Shown piece after piece: positions 27,177 to 36,594 of a DNA stretch of 64,000 bases (positions are counted from its first letter, which is position 1; every line of letters starts with the position of its first letter). Under the pieces are notes generated by a model, which saw nothing but the letters and a program-made list of their open reading frames with translations, made no database searches and was not told where the DNA came from. Source of the stretch: Methylophilaceae bacterium 11 (GTDB taxonomy: Bacteria; Pseudomonadota; Gammaproteobacteria; Burkholderiales; Methylophilaceae); NCBI GenBank assembly GCA_000525025.1, contig JCKJ01000001.1:2480001-2544000 (forward strand). Reading direction: 5' to 3'. Position numbers and translations under genes: made by a program.

Positions 27177-29993
27177 ATGGAATTTATTAAAATCCGCGGT
27201 GCGCGCACCCACAATCTCAAGAACGTTTCACTGGATATTCCGCGTAATCAACTGGTAGTGATTACTGGCTTATCCGGCTCCGGGAAATCTAGCTTAGCCT
27301 TCGATACGCTATACGCTGAGGGACAACGCCGCTACGTGGAAAGTTTGTCTGCTTACGCACGCCAATTCTTGGCACGCATGGACAAGCCGGATGTCGATCT
27401 CATTGAAGGCTTATCGCCCGCTATTTCCATTGAGCAAAAATCCACCTCGCACAACCCGCGCTCTACTGTGGGTACCGTTACAGAGATTCATGATTACTTA
27501 AGGTTACTATTTGCGCGTGCCGGCGATCCGGAATGTCCGGATCACGGCATTAAGCTAGAAGCACAAACTGTTTCACAGATGGTCGATGCCATTTTGAAAT
27601 TGCCGGAAGACACCAAACTGATGGTATTGGCACCAGTGGTGTCCAACCGTAAAGGTGAGCAATTAGATTTATTTGACGAACTCAAAGCACAAGGCTTTGT
27701 ACGCTTACGTGTTGACGGCAAAATTTATGAAATGGATGCGTTGCCGCAATTAGCTAAAACCACCAAACATAGTGTAGACGTAGTGGTGGATCGCTTAAAA
27801 GTACGCGAGGATATGAAACAACGGATTGCGGAATCTATCGAGACCGCCCTGCGCTTGGCTGATGGTAAAGCCATCGCCTTGGAGATGGATAACGAGAAAG
27901 AACATTTATTCTCGGCCAAATTCTCCTGCCCGGTTTGTGATTACTCACTAGCTGAATTAGAGCCTCGCCTATTCAGCTTTAACAATCCCATGGGCGCATG
28001 CCCGAAATGTGATGGTTTAGGCAATGTCACTTTCTTTGATCCAAAGCGGGTGGTGGCATTTCCACATTTATCACTCGCCAGCGGCGCCATTAAAGGGTGG
28101 GATAAGCGCAATCAATTCTACTTTCAGATGTTGGCCAGCCTGAGCCAACACTACAATTTTGATTTGGAAGTTGCCTTTGAAGAACTGTCTGAGGACATCC
28201 AAAACATCCTGCTATTTGGTTCTGGTAAAGAGCAAATCACATTTAAATACCTCAACGAACGCGGTACGTTTTTTGGTAAAACCCATAGTTTTGAAGGGAT
28301 CATTCATAACTTGCAGCGCCGATATCGCGAAAGCGATTCCACAGCTGTGCGAGATGAGTTGGCCAAGTACATCAATGCCACCACTTGCCCAGATTGCACA
28401 GGCACGCGTTTAAGACGTGAAGCAAGACACGTCAAAGTGGGCGAGAAAAACATCCATCAAATTTGTGAAGTGCCACTTAAGCAAGCACTTACTTTCTTTG
28501 AAACCTTACAACTGCATGGCGCTAAGTTGGCGATTGCGGACAAAATTGTAAAAGAAATTGAGAACCGCTTAAAATTTCTAACCAATGTGGGTCTGGAGTA
28601 CTTATCGTTATCACGCTCCGCTGAAACGCTGTCCGGTGGAGAGGCGCAACGTATTCGCCTAGCCTCTCAAATCGGTAGCGGCTTAACCGGTGTGATGTAT
28701 GTACTAGATGAACCTTCCATTGGCTTACACCAGCGTGACAATGACCGCTTATTAGATACGCTCAAGCGCCTGCGTGATATCGGCAATAGTGTCATTGTGG
28801 TCGAGCATGACCAAGATGCCATTATGATGGCCGATTATGTCGTCGACATTGGCCCGGGCGCAGGTGAACATGGCGGACAGATTGTGGCAGAGGGTACCCC
28901 TGCACAAATTCAAGCCAACCCCAAATCACTCACCGGGCAGTATTTAAGTGGCAAAAAGCAAATTGAATACAAAAAAGCACGCACCAAAGCCGACCCTGCA
29001 CGCTGGATGAAATTGACGCATGCTACTGGCAATAATCTGCGCGATGTGTCAGTTGAAATCCCTGTGGGATTGCTCACTTGCGTGACTGGGGTCTCCGGCA
29101 GCGGCAAATCTACGCTGATTAACGACACGCTGTACCGCGTTGTTGCCCAGCATTTGTACGGCAGCAATACCGAACCAGCAGCGTTTGGCGAAATTGATGG
29201 CTTAGCTTTTTTTGATAAAGTAGTGGATGTGGACCAAAGCCCGATTGGCCGCACACCACGCTCTAACCCTGCAACATATACCGGCTTATTCACGCCGATT
29301 CGTGATTTATTCGCTGCGGTACCGGAAAGCCGTGCGCGTGGCTATGGGCCAGGACGCTACTCATTTAATGTGAAAGGCGGGCGCTGTGAGGCTTGCCAAG
29401 GCGACGGTGTGATTCGTGTGGAAATGCACTTTCTACCAGACGTCTACGTGCCTTGCGATGTCTGCAAAGGCCAGCGCTATAACCGCGAAACATTGGAAAT
29501 CAACTTCAAAGGTAAAAATATCCGCGAAGTATTAGAGATGACAGTTGAGCAAGCGCACACTTTCTTTAACGCGCAGCCTGTGATTGAACGCAAACTGAAA
29601 ACATTATTAGATGTTGGTTTGGGCTATATCACACTAGGCCAATCGGCCACTACGTTATCTGGTGGTGAGGCGCAACGTGTGAAGCTAGCGTTGGAGCTGA
29701 GCAAGCGCGATACTGGCCGCACGCTCTATATTCTAGATGAGCCGACCACTGGTTTGCATTTTGCCGATATTCAATTACTGCTGGATGTGATTCATCGCTT
29801 ACGCGATGCGGGCAATACCATCGTCATTATTGAACATAACTTGGATGTGATTAAAACCGCAGACTGGATTATTGATATGGGGCCAGAAGGCGGTGACGGT
29901 GGCGGTATGGTGGTGGGCGTAGGCACCCCGGAAGCTGTGGCCGAAATTAAACAAAGCTATACGGGGAAATACCTCAAGCCCATGCTTGGCTAG
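27177..29993 (+). CDS. uvrA: Excinuclease ABC subunit A
   Basis: UvrA is the damage-sensing ATPase of nucleotide excision repair. The 938-residue protein has two ABC modules, each with Walker A ([17 protein letters not shown] near residue 30 and [16 protein letters not shown] near 640) and a signature ([19 protein letters not shown] and [18 protein letters not shown]). Two zinc modules are present: CPVC...CPKC near 254-281 and CEAC...CDVC near 738-766. Length equals the family norm. No clear LexA box is visible in the short gap to the divergent MFS gene. Confidence 0.98.
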   Translation: MEFIKIRGARTHNLKNVSLDIPRNQLVVITGLSGSGKSSLAFDTLYAEGQRRYVESLSAYARQFLARMDKPDVDLIEGLSPAISIEQKSTSHNPRSTVGTVTEIHDYLRLLFARAGDPECPDHGIKLEAQTVSQMVDAILKLPEDTKLMVLAPVVSNRKGEQLDLFDELKAQGFVRLRVDGKIYEMDALPQLAKTTKHSVDVVVDRLKVREDMKQRIAESIETALRLADGKAIALEMDNEKEHLFSAKFSCPVCDYSLAELEPRLFSFNNPMGACPKCDGLGNVTFFDPKRVVAFPHLSLASGAIKGWDKRNQFYFQMLASLSQHYNFDLEVAFEELSEDIQNILLFGSGKEQITFKYLNERGTFFGKTHSFEGIIHNLQRRYRESDSTAVRDELAKYINATTCPDCTGTRLRREARHVKVGEKNIHQICEVPLKQALTFFETLQLHGAKLAIADKIVKEIENRLKFLTNVGLEYLSLSRSAETLSGGEAQRIRLASQIGSGLTGVMYVLDEPSIGLHQRDNDRLLDTLKRLRDIGNSVIVVEHDQDAIMMADYVVDIGPGAGEHGGQIVAEGTPAQIQANPKSLTGQYLSGKKQIEYKKARTKADPARWMKLTHATGNNLRDVSVEIPVGLLTCVTGVSGSGKSTLINDTLYRVVAQHLYGSNTEPAAFGEIDGLAFFDKVVDVDQSPIGRTPRSNPATYTGLFTPIRDLFAAVPESRARGYGPGRYSFNVKGGRCEACQGDGVIRVEMHFLPDVYVPCDVCKGQRYNRETLEINFKGKNIREVLEMTVEQAHTFFNAQPVIERKLKTLLDVGLGYITLGQSATTLSGGEAQRVKLALELSKRDTGRTLYILDEPTTGLHFADIQLLLDVIHRLRDAGNTIVIIEHNLDVIKTADWIIDMGPEGGDGGGMVVGVGTPEAVAEIKQSYTGKYLKPMLG

Positions 29994-30014
29994 TGGATGC
30001 AGTTACGCGCAGTG

Positions 30015-30845
30015 CTATAAATAGCTTTGTGCTTCTTGCACAAAAATACGGTAGTGCTCGATGCGCTCAATCAATGCATCTGCATCATTCCAGTTAAGCG
30101 CCTGCATCACCTCAGTGTCTAACGAAGCTGCAATTTCCGCTGCCGTTTTTTCACGCTCGAACTCAGATGCAATATAGACAGCCGCATACACCACTGGCGC
30201 AAACTCACTCGCACCCGCTTTAAATGGCTCTACATAATGGCGCAACACGCATAAAATCTCTTCCGGAAAGTTCCACATTTTGGCGAGCATCTCTCCAATC
30301 TGGCAATGATCAATACCAAGGATCGATTGCTCTGCCGCTTTTCTCTCAAGCACACTGCGACCACGGCACATCTCCGTCACTTGTGCGCCGGCGGCAGGAA
30401 ACACCAAATGAATAGGCAATTGACCAACGCTGTGCAGCAACCCAGCAATGTAAGCAGTGGCAGCGTCCAAGCCTGCATCACGGCTGATTTGACGGGCAAT
30501 ACTAGCGGTGACCAAACTATGCACCCAGAAATGCTGTAAATTCAGCCCCGGCACATTGGTGAAAGTAGTGGTAACCCCAGAAGCTACTACAAGTGTTGCT
30601 ACATTTTCTAAGCCTATCAACGCCACTGCATCCTCTACAGTTTTAATACTGCGGCTGCAGCCAAAATAAGCTGAGTTAGACATGCGCAGTACGCGCGCCG
30701 CCAACACCTGATCATGATTAATGCTGGCCGCGAGGGCTTTTAAATCCACATCCTCATTGTCGAGCTGTGCGGCCACTTCCTGTACTACTTTTGGTAGCAT
30801 CGGCATGCGGTTAATCTGATCTAAAAAATTGTCAATTACGTTCAT
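30015..30845 (-). CDS. HDOD-domain protein
   Basis: A 276-residue protein starting at ATG 30845 (MNVIDNFLDQINRMPMLPKV, the usual opening of the HDOD fold), with a helical HDOD domain to about residue 215: SINHDQVLAARVLRMSNSAYF, VEDAVALIGLENVATLVVAS, and AATAYIAGLLHSVGQLPIHL. HDOD domains are degenerate HD hydrolases involved in signalling, often with c-di-GMP or chemotaxis systems. There is no output domain, and it is not in an operon. A longer TTG start at 30896 is unlikely. Confidence 0.88.
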   Translation of the reverse strand: MNVIDNFLDQINRMPMLPKVVQEVAAQLDNEDVDLKALAASINHDQVLAARVLRMSNSAYFGCSRSIKTVEDAVALIGLENVATLVVASGVTTTFTNVPGLNLQHFWVHSLVTASIARQISRDAGLDAATAYIAGLLHSVGQLPIHLVFPAAGAQVTEMCRGRSVLERKAAEQSILGIDHCQIGEMLAKMWNFPEEILCVLRHYVEPFKAGASEFAPVVYAAVYIASEFEREKTAAEIAASLDTEVMQALNWNDADALIERIEHYRIFVQEAQSYL

Positions 30846-30971
30846 GTTATTGTTGGGTCCATAGACAGTTTGTCCTAAGACTTTAACGCATATCAATGAA
30901 TTTAAACCGGATAACAGAGTGGAAAAACCAATTCAGTTTATGACCCAAATCCGTTGTGATGAGATGGGGTA

Positions 30972-31706
30972 TTAAGGCACTTCCGCAAACCGCATACGCG
31001 CTTGAATCGTCGCTGTTCTGCGGTTTAAATAACGTGTATTGCGATGATCATCATAAAAACGCGGGTTGGGCACCATGGCTGCCAGCTTGGCCGCTTGTTG
31101 GCGATTCAATCCAGCGGCGCTGGTTTTGAAGTAATGTTTAGCTGCGGCCTCGGCCCCAAACACACCATTACCCCACTCAATCACATTCAAGTAGATTTCC
31201 AAAATGCGTCGTTTGCTCAGCATTTTTTCTAACATCAAAGTAATCAGCGCTTCTTCTGCTTTACGCCAAGGTGTGCGTTTGCTCGATAAAAATAAATTCT
31301 TAGCCAGTTGCTGACTAATCGTGGAGCCGCCGGCCACCAGTTTGCCTTTTTTCAGGTTTTTCTCGTAGGCCTTTTCAATGCCTTCCCAGTCAAAACCTTC
31401 GTGGTTAACAAATTTTGCATCTTCGCTAGCGACCAATGCACGCTTGAGATGGTTGGAAATTTTCGGATAATCTACCCATTTGTATTTTAATTCGGCATCA
31501 GGATTTTTCTCCTGAATTACCGCCAAACGGTCTTCCATAAACGCACTTGTGGAGGGGTTGAATTTAATCCACCAGACTATGTGCAAGAAAATCCATAGCT
31601 GATAAACAATAATCCACACCAACAGAAATGCCAGTATGCGCTTGAAATAGCCACCCACGCCTAAAGCGCGCGCATTCGGTTTGCTATTGAAAAACCAGCG
31701 GATCAA
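30972..31706 (-). CDS. mtgA: Monofunctional biosynthetic peptidoglycan transglycosylase MtgA
   Basis: MtgA polymerises lipid II into glycan strands at the inner membrane. A membrane helix (about 22-48, ILAFLLVWIIVYQLWIFLHI) precedes a GT51 domain with the catalytic EDAKFVNHEGFDWEGIEKAY (first Glu), GGSTISQQLAKNLFL, RKAEEALITLMLEKMLSKRR and ILEIYLNVIEWGNGVFGAEA. The TTG at 31706, overlapping the aroE stop as TTGA with GAGAAG just before it, gives 244 residues, the family norm; an upstream TTG at 31760 would add 18 residues inside aroE. Confidence 0.93.
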   Translation of the reverse strand: MIRWFFNSKPNARALGVGGYFKRILAFLLVWIIVYQLWIFLHIVWWIKFNPSTSAFMEDRLAVIQEKNPDAELKYKWVDYPKISNHLKRALVASEDAKFVNHEGFDWEGIEKAYEKNLKKGKLVAGGSTISQQLAKNLFLSSKRTPWRKAEEALITLMLEKMLSKRRILEIYLNVIEWGNGVFGAEAAAKHYFKTSAAGLNRQQAAKLAAMVPNPRFYDDHRNTRYLNRRTATIQARMRFAEVP

Positions 31707-32521
31707 GCGCTTCTCAACTGCTGAATCACTGGCTGTGTACGTGGACGCACACCGCGCCAAATATAAAACGCTTCTGCTGCTTGCTCAACCAACATCCCAA
31801 GGCCATCCGCCACTTGCGCACCCGCCTCTCGCGCTTGTTTCATAAAAGGCGTTTCACGCCCATACATCATGTCGTAAGCTAAGCAGCCGTTTGCAAATAC
31901 ACTGCTTGGAATAGGCAGGGCCGTATCGGTTAAGCCTGTAGAAGTGGCGTTGATGACAATATCAAATTGCGCATCTGACAAATTATCAAATGCACATGCA
32001 GTTAGGGAAAATGCGTTATGGTTTTTGGACAATATTTTTTTTACCATTGTTTGCGCTTTATCCACCGTGCGATTAGTGATCACTAACGAAGCCGGCATTT
32101 CATTAAGTAACGGTTGCAGCACTCCATCTGCTGCACCGCCTGCGCCTAAAAGAAGTACTCGTTTACCTGCTATCGTGATGCCTAAATTTTGCTGAATGTC
32201 GCGTACCAGACCCGTACCATCAGTACTATCGCCACGAATCTCACCACCCAAAAATCTGAGTGTGTTAACAGCTACTTCATCTAAAGCACGTTTGCTAGGA
32301 TAAACCAAATTTAAAGCTTCAAACTTAAATGGCACAGTAACATTCGCGCCTTTATAACCCTGCGCAATCAATGATTGAATTGTCGCTTCAAATCCATCTA
32401 GTGGCGCCAGTATCGCCTCGTAACTAATATCCTCACCGGTCTGCTCCGCAAAGGCTTTGTGAATGATAGGCGATTTGCTGTGCCCGATAGGGTTGCCAAT
32501 CACTGCATACTTATCTACCAT
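31703..32521 (-). CDS. aroE: Shikimate dehydrogenase AroE
   Basis: AroE reduces 3-dehydroshikimate to shikimate with NADPH. The 272-residue protein opens with VIGNPIGHSKSPIIHKAF, has the catalytic Lys in GANVTVPFKFEAL, the nucleotide-binding GAGGAADGVLQPLL and the NRTVDKA motif, which favours NADPH. It ends with DGLGMLVEQAAEAFYIWRG. It is followed by mtgA with overlapping stop and start codons and lies 19 bases after the rhodanese gene. aroB and aroK of the same pathway are 9 kb away. Confidence 0.96.
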   Translation of the reverse strand: MVDKYAVIGNPIGHSKSPIIHKAFAEQTGEDISYEAILAPLDGFEATIQSLIAQGYKGANVTVPFKFEALNLVYPSKRALDEVAVNTLRFLGGEIRGDSTDGTGLVRDIQQNLGITIAGKRVLLLGAGGAADGVLQPLLNEMPASLVITNRTVDKAQTMVKKILSKNHNAFSLTACAFDNLSDAQFDIVINATSTGLTDTALPIPSSVFANGCLAYDMMYGRETPFMKQAREAGAQVADGLGMLVEQAAEAFYIWRGVRPRTQPVIQQLRSA

Positions 32522-32540
32522 CTGTTTTACCTATTGTCGT

Positions 32541-32990
32541 TTAGTTTGTCCAAGGCAACCCGGCATGACGCCAGCCATTGATCAGCGTGCGCTGTTTCAG
32601 GCTATTGGCCTCACCTTCAAAGCCCTCTACCATGTTGTAGGCTTTTTGATAACCGAGTTGTTGCGCCAATACAGCCGCATTATGACTACGGCCACCAGTG
32701 CGACACATAAAGATGACCGTGAGTCCTTTATCTATATTCGCCTGTAGTTGCGTTGCAAAATCCGGGTTTGCTACCATTCCAGGATAAAATGCCCATTCAA
32801 TATGGGTAGATTGCGGTACACGCCCTACCAACTCCAACTCCGCACGTGAACGCACATCCACCAAGATAGCTTCAGGATTATTTTGTAACACTGCAAATGT
32901 TTCCTGCGGCGTCAGCAGACCCGCATAAGCAATCTGATTTTGTTTTGCGCGCTCATGCGCAAGTTCTAAAATTTGAGATGGATTATCCAT
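32541..32990 (-). CDS. Rhodanese-like domain protein
   Basis: A 149-residue single rhodanese domain. The ATG at 32990 has GGGAGA six bases before it; a GTG at 32996 is also in frame. The domain shows LTPQETFAVLQ, ILVDVRSRAELELVGRVPQS and the active-site loop FMCRTGGRSHNAAVLAQQLG, where the Cys would carry the persulfide. The six-residue loop fits a sulfurtransferase rather than a phosphatase. The substrate is not known. It precedes aroE and mtgA, probably in one transcript. Confidence 0.9.
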   Translation of the reverse strand: MDNPSQILELAHERAKQNQIAYAGLLTPQETFAVLQNNPEAILVDVRSRAELELVGRVPQSTHIEWAFYPGMVANPDFATQLQANIDKGLTVIFMCRTGGRSHNAAVLAQQLGYQKAYNMVEGFEGEANSLKQRTLINGWRHAGLPWTN

Positions 32991-33078
32991 CAGCACTCTC
33001 CCGTTTACATCGCTTAGTTTTATCTGATAGTTTCAAGTATATCGCGAAAATGAAGGCAAAAATTCACCAGGCATGCAT

Positions 33079-33095
33079 TGCACTTTTTTTGTGCA
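33079..33095 (+). promoter_or_regulatory. NtrC-binding site 1 upstream of glnA
   Basis: TGCAC followed by seven T and GTGCA is a perfect 17-bp NtrC-type palindrome (consensus TGCAC-N7-GTGCA). Its centre is about 125 bases upstream of the start expected from the sigma-54 promoter, the range of the E. coli glnA enhancer sites. Confidence 0.82.
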
Positions 33096-33108
33096 TAAAA
33101 TATCTTTA

Positions 33109-33125
33109 CGCACTATTTTGGTTCA
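33109..33125 (+). promoter_or_regulatory. NtrC-binding site 2 upstream of glnA
   Basis: CGCACTATTTTGGTTCA matches the NtrC consensus TGCACYANNNTGGTGCA at all but two of its 14 fixed positions. The centre-to-centre distance to site 1 is 30 bp, about three helical turns, as needed for cooperative NtrC oligomer binding. Confidence 0.72.
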
Positions 33126-33185
33126 TCACAAAAATCGCTATTTTAGTGCGTTATCGGTTTAATGCGGTGTTTAGCTATTTTTCGC

Positions 33186-33201
33186 TGGCACAGTTCCTGC
33201 T
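33186..33201 (+). promoter_or_regulatory. Sigma-54 promoter of glnA
   Basis: TGGCACAGTTCCTGCT matches the -24/-12 consensus TGGCAC-N5-TTGCW with one mismatch; GG and GC are separated by exactly ten bases. The predicted start is near 33212, leaving a leader of about 67 bases before the ATG. The NtrC sites upstream and the ntrB-ntrC genes downstream support nitrogen control. Confidence 0.85.
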
Positions 33202-33278
33202 AATATTACAGCTTAGGATTTTTGTTTTATCTCAATAATAATTCCATCATCAATACACACTCACATTAGGAGAAGGTA

Positions 33279-34688
33279 ATGTCTGTTGCAAATGTAATGA
33301 AAATGGTAAAAGAAAACGACATTAAATTTGTTGATTTTCGTTTTACCGATACGCGTGGTAAAGAACAGCACGTCACTGTGCCTGTTTCAGCTTTTGACGA
33401 ATCAAAATTTACTGAAGGTCACGCGTTTGACGGCTCTTCAATCGCCGGTTGGAAAGGCATTCAAGCCTCTGACATGCAATTGATGCCTGATGCATCAACA
33501 GCAAACATCGATCCATTCATGGACGAGCCAACATTAATTTTAACCTGTGACGTTGTAGACCCTACCGATGGTAAAGGCTACGACCGTGATCCACGTAGCT
33601 TGGCCAAACGTGCTGAAGCTTACTTAAAATCAAGCGGCTTGGGCGACACTGCTTACTTTGGTCCAGAGCCAGAATTCTTCATTTTCGACTCTATCAACTG
33701 GTCTGTAGACATGAGCGGTAGTTCAGTCAAAATCAACTCAGAAGAGGCAGCATGGTCATCTTCAGAGAAATTCGAAGGCGGCAACACGGGTCACCGTCCA
33801 GCAGTAAAAGGCGGTTACTTCCCAGTGCCTCCAGTCGATTCATTACATGACATCCGTTCTGCGATGGTGATGACTTTAGAGCAAATGGGCGTGCCTGTTG
33901 AAGTGCACCACCATGAAGTTGCTACTGCTGGTCAATGTGAAATCGGTACTAAATTCAGCACATTGACACAACGTGCTGACTGGACGCAAATCTTAAAATA
34001 CGTAGTATTAAATACGGCACACGCCTACGGCAAAACAGCGACTTTTATGCCTAAACCAATGTTTGGCGATAACGGTTCGGGTATGCACGTTCACCAATCC
34101 GTATGGAAAGATGGCAAAAATCTGTTTGCTGGTAGCGGCTACGCTGGCTTAAGCGATTTCGCTTTGTACTACATTGGCGGCATCATCAAGCACGCACGTG
34201 CATTGAACGCGATTACCAACCCAGGTACTAACTCATACAAACGCTTAGTGCCACATTACGAAGCGCCAGTGAAATTAGCTTACTCGGCTAAAAACCGTTC
34301 TGCTTCTATCCGTATTCCATTTGTACATTCAGACAAAGCACGCCGTGTTGAAGCGCGTTTCCCAGATCCAATTGCTAACCCGTACTTGGCATTCTCTGCC
34401 TTGTTAATGGCGGGTTTGGATGGCGTACAAAACAAAATTCACCCAGGTGAGCCAGCAACTAAAGACTTGTACCATCTTCCTCCAGAAGAAGATGCAAAAA
34501 TCCCAACCGTCTGTTCTTCATTGGAACAAGCGTTGGAGTATTTGGACAAAGACCGTGAGTTCTTGACGCGTGGTGGTGTATTTACGGATGACTGGATTGA
34601 TGCTTACATTGGTCTAAAAATGGAAGAAGTGACCAAACTACGTCAAACTCCACACCCAGTTGAATTTGGCTTGTACTACTCTTGCTAA
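33279..34688 (+). CDS. glnA: Glutamine synthetase type I
   Basis: GlnA condenses ammonia with glutamate using ATP, the main assimilation step. The 469-residue protein has [46 protein letters not shown] with metal-ligand glutamates, [17 protein letters not shown], the ATP motif [16 protein letters not shown] and the adenylylation loop [10 protein letters not shown] with Tyr398, so it should be controlled by GlnE. AGGAG precedes the ATG. Expression is predicted to be sigma-54/NtrC dependent, and a terminator follows. Confidence 0.98.
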   Translation: MSVANVMKMVKENDIKFVDFRFTDTRGKEQHVTVPVSAFDESKFTEGHAFDGSSIAGWKGIQASDMQLMPDASTANIDPFMDEPTLILTCDVVDPTDGKGYDRDPRSLAKRAEAYLKSSGLGDTAYFGPEPEFFIFDSINWSVDMSGSSVKINSEEAAWSSSEKFEGGNTGHRPAVKGGYFPVPPVDSLHDIRSAMVMTLEQMGVPVEVHHHEVATAGQCEIGTKFSTLTQRADWTQILKYVVLNTAHAYGKTATFMPKPMFGDNGSGMHVHQSVWKDGKNLFAGSGYAGLSDFALYYIGGIIKHARALNAITNPGTNSYKRLVPHYEAPVKLAYSAKNRSASIRIPFVHSDKARRVEARFPDPIANPYLAFSALLMAGLDGVQNKIHPGEPATKDLYHLPPEEDAKIPTVCSSLEQALEYLDKDREFLTRGGVFTDDWIDAYIGLKMEEVTKLRQTPHPVEFGLYYSC

Positions 34689-34728
34689 TTTCAACATAGT
34701 CTTGCTAATCACCGTTTAGCAACGCACT

Positions 34729-34758
34729 AAAATAGGGCAGCTTAGGCTGCCCTATTTT
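34729..34758 (+). terminator. Rho-independent terminator after glnA
   Basis: A 13-bp stem (34729-34741 with 34746-34758) with a TTAG loop is followed by T residues and lies about 40 bases after the glnA stop. Confidence 0.93.
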
Positions 34759-34834
34759 TTTATATATACATCCCCGTCAACCAAATCTATAATACCTCGT
34801 TGCTAACTATAAGACTCTCATCTAAACTATTGGT

Positions 34835-35353
34835 ATGAATAAACAATTTACATTTGTAAGCATTGTAGTTTCTACCCTCATCTGCGCGGTGGCACATGCA
34901 GAAATATACAAGCATGTAGATGCTGATGGGCGAATCACTTATTCAAACGTCAAAATCAAAGGCGCCAAAAAACTAGATTTGGAGCCGGCTGATACCAGTT
35001 TTGGCAATACTGCAAAGCCTAACGCCAAGTCTTCCGATGAGTCTAAATCTGGCACACCTAGCAACTTTCCAAAAGTAGATTCCAACACACAAAACCAGCG
35101 TGATGCCAAACGTAAAGACATTCTAAAATCTGAATTAGAGTCTGAAAAACAAGCACTTGAGCGCGCTAAGCAAGCCTATGCTGAAGGTCAATCAAACCCA
35201 GAGGTCTATCAAGTCAAGAACGCCAATGGCACCACATCTACCTTCCGCAACGTACCGAAGTTTGAAGAGAAAATGAAGGGCCTTCAAGCCGAGGTAGATG
35301 CACACCAACGCAATATTGAGCTGCTGACCAAAGAGTTGAACCAAATTAATTAA
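34835..35353 (+). CDS. DUF4124-domain exported protein
   Basis: A 172-residue protein with a signal peptide (FVSIVVSTLICAVAHA, cleavage near residue 22), then the short DUF4124 domain at 22-50 (EIYKHVDADGRITYSNVKIK), a Ser/Lys-rich linker and a C-terminal coiled coil (LKSELESEKQALERAKQAYA, and MKGLQAEVDAHQRNIELLTK). DUF4124 proteins are periplasmic and of unknown function. In betaproteobacteria one commonly sits between glnA and ntrB, as here. Confidence 0.87.
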   Translation: MNKQFTFVSIVVSTLICAVAHAEIYKHVDADGRITYSNVKIKGAKKLDLEPADTSFGNTAKPNAKSSDESKSGTPSNFPKVDSNTQNQRDAKRKDILKSELESEKQALERAKQAYAEGQSNPEVYQVKNANGTTSTFRNVPKFEEKMKGLQAEVDAHQRNIELLTKELNQIN

Positions 35354-35449
35354 TCGCCGAACCATGCTTTTTCTTTAAGATTAAAGCTGGCTTACCTTTT
35401 GCTTTATTACAAGCAACAACACTATTGATTGCTATGTTTTATTAAGTTT

Positions 35450-36544
35450 ATGGTTCAGCATACACCCTCAAATTTTTCTGGCTTAGAGCATCTTGCGACT
35501 GCAGTGATGCTACTCGACTCATCGCTCAAGGTGCTTTATACCAACCCAAGCGCAGAGATACTATTTGCGTTAAGCGCCAATCAGATTTCCGGCAACCATA
35601 TTTCCGAGGTCTTTTTAAACTGCGAAATATTGCAACTGGCCGTAGACAATGCGCTCACCACCAACAGCCCTTACCGCGAACACGAATTTGCGCTCACTAC
35701 AGTACGCCAGCATTCATTTGCTGTGACCTGTACAGTGACGCCAATCATGTTTGAGAATGTCACACTCATTTTAGAGTTTCAACAAATGGATCAGCAATTG
35801 CGGATTGCCAGAGAAGAACGCATGCTCATTCAACAACAGGCAAACTCAGAATTATTGAGGAATTTAGCGCATGAAATTCGCAACCCATTAGGCGGGCTGC
35901 GCGGGGCAGCGCAATTGCTAGAGCATGAGCTCCCTCAGATTAATTTAAGAGAATATACCCAAGTCATTATCAAAGAAGCTGATAGGTTGCACAGCCTGAT
36001 GGATCGCCTGTTGGCACCGCACCGTGTACCGAAGTACGAGCCCACCAATATCCATGAAGTACTTGAGCGTGTTAGAAGCCTGCTATTGGCTGAATCGCCT
36101 CACAACATTATCGTACAGCGCGACTACGACACCAGCCTACCAGAGTTAATAGGTGATAGAGAGAAGCTTATCCAAGCGGTCTTGAACATTGCGCGTAATG
36201 CAGTACAAGCTATGCAATCAAAAGGTACCGACAGTGCAAAAATTATATTAAGAACACGTTCCGAGCGCCAAGTTACTCTAGCTAGAAAACGTTACCGTGT
36301 CGCTATCAAGCTACAAATTATTGATAATGGCCCTGGTATTCCTGTCGATATTCGAGAGAAAATATTTTACCCACTGGTTTCTGGCCGAGAGGGTGGCACT
36401 GGATTAGGGTTGGCACTTGCGCAAACGTTTATTACGCAACATCATGGCATGATAGATTGTGAGAGCCAGCCAGGGAAAACATGCTTTACTATATTGCTGC
36501 CCATTGAAAGCACCTTACTTAAACATGCGGTCATTACACAGTAA
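35450..36544 (+). CDS. ntrB: Nitrogen regulation sensor histidine kinase NtrB (GlnL)
   Basis: NtrB phosphorylates NtrC under nitrogen limitation and is switched to phosphatase by PII. The 364-residue protein (ATG 35450; an upstream TTG is possible) has a PAS domain at about 10-115, an H-box NLAHEIRNPLGGLRGAAQ with His141, an N-box KLIQAVLNIARNAVQAM, and the G1 and G2 boxes IIDNGPGIPVDIREKIF and GREGGTGLGLALAQTF. It has no membrane helices, as expected for cytoplasmic NtrB. It lies 50 bases ahead of ntrC. Confidence 0.95.
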   Translation: MVQHTPSNFSGLEHLATAVMLLDSSLKVLYTNPSAEILFALSANQISGNHISEVFLNCEILQLAVDNALTTNSPYREHEFALTTVRQHSFAVTCTVTPIMFENVTLILEFQQMDQQLRIAREERMLIQQQANSELLRNLAHEIRNPLGGLRGAAQLLEHELPQINLREYTQVIIKEADRLHSLMDRLLAPHRVPKYEPTNIHEVLERVRSLLLAESPHNIIVQRDYDTSLPELIGDREKLIQAVLNIARNAVQAMQSKGTDSAKIILRTRSERQVTLARKRYRVAIKLQIIDNGPGIPVDIREKIFYPLVSGREGGTGLGLALAQTFITQHHGMIDCESQPGKTCFTILLPIESTLLKHAVITQ

Positions 36545-36594
36545 TTTTACATACATAATATTAAGAATATTTTTGAATTAACATCGAGAGAAGT

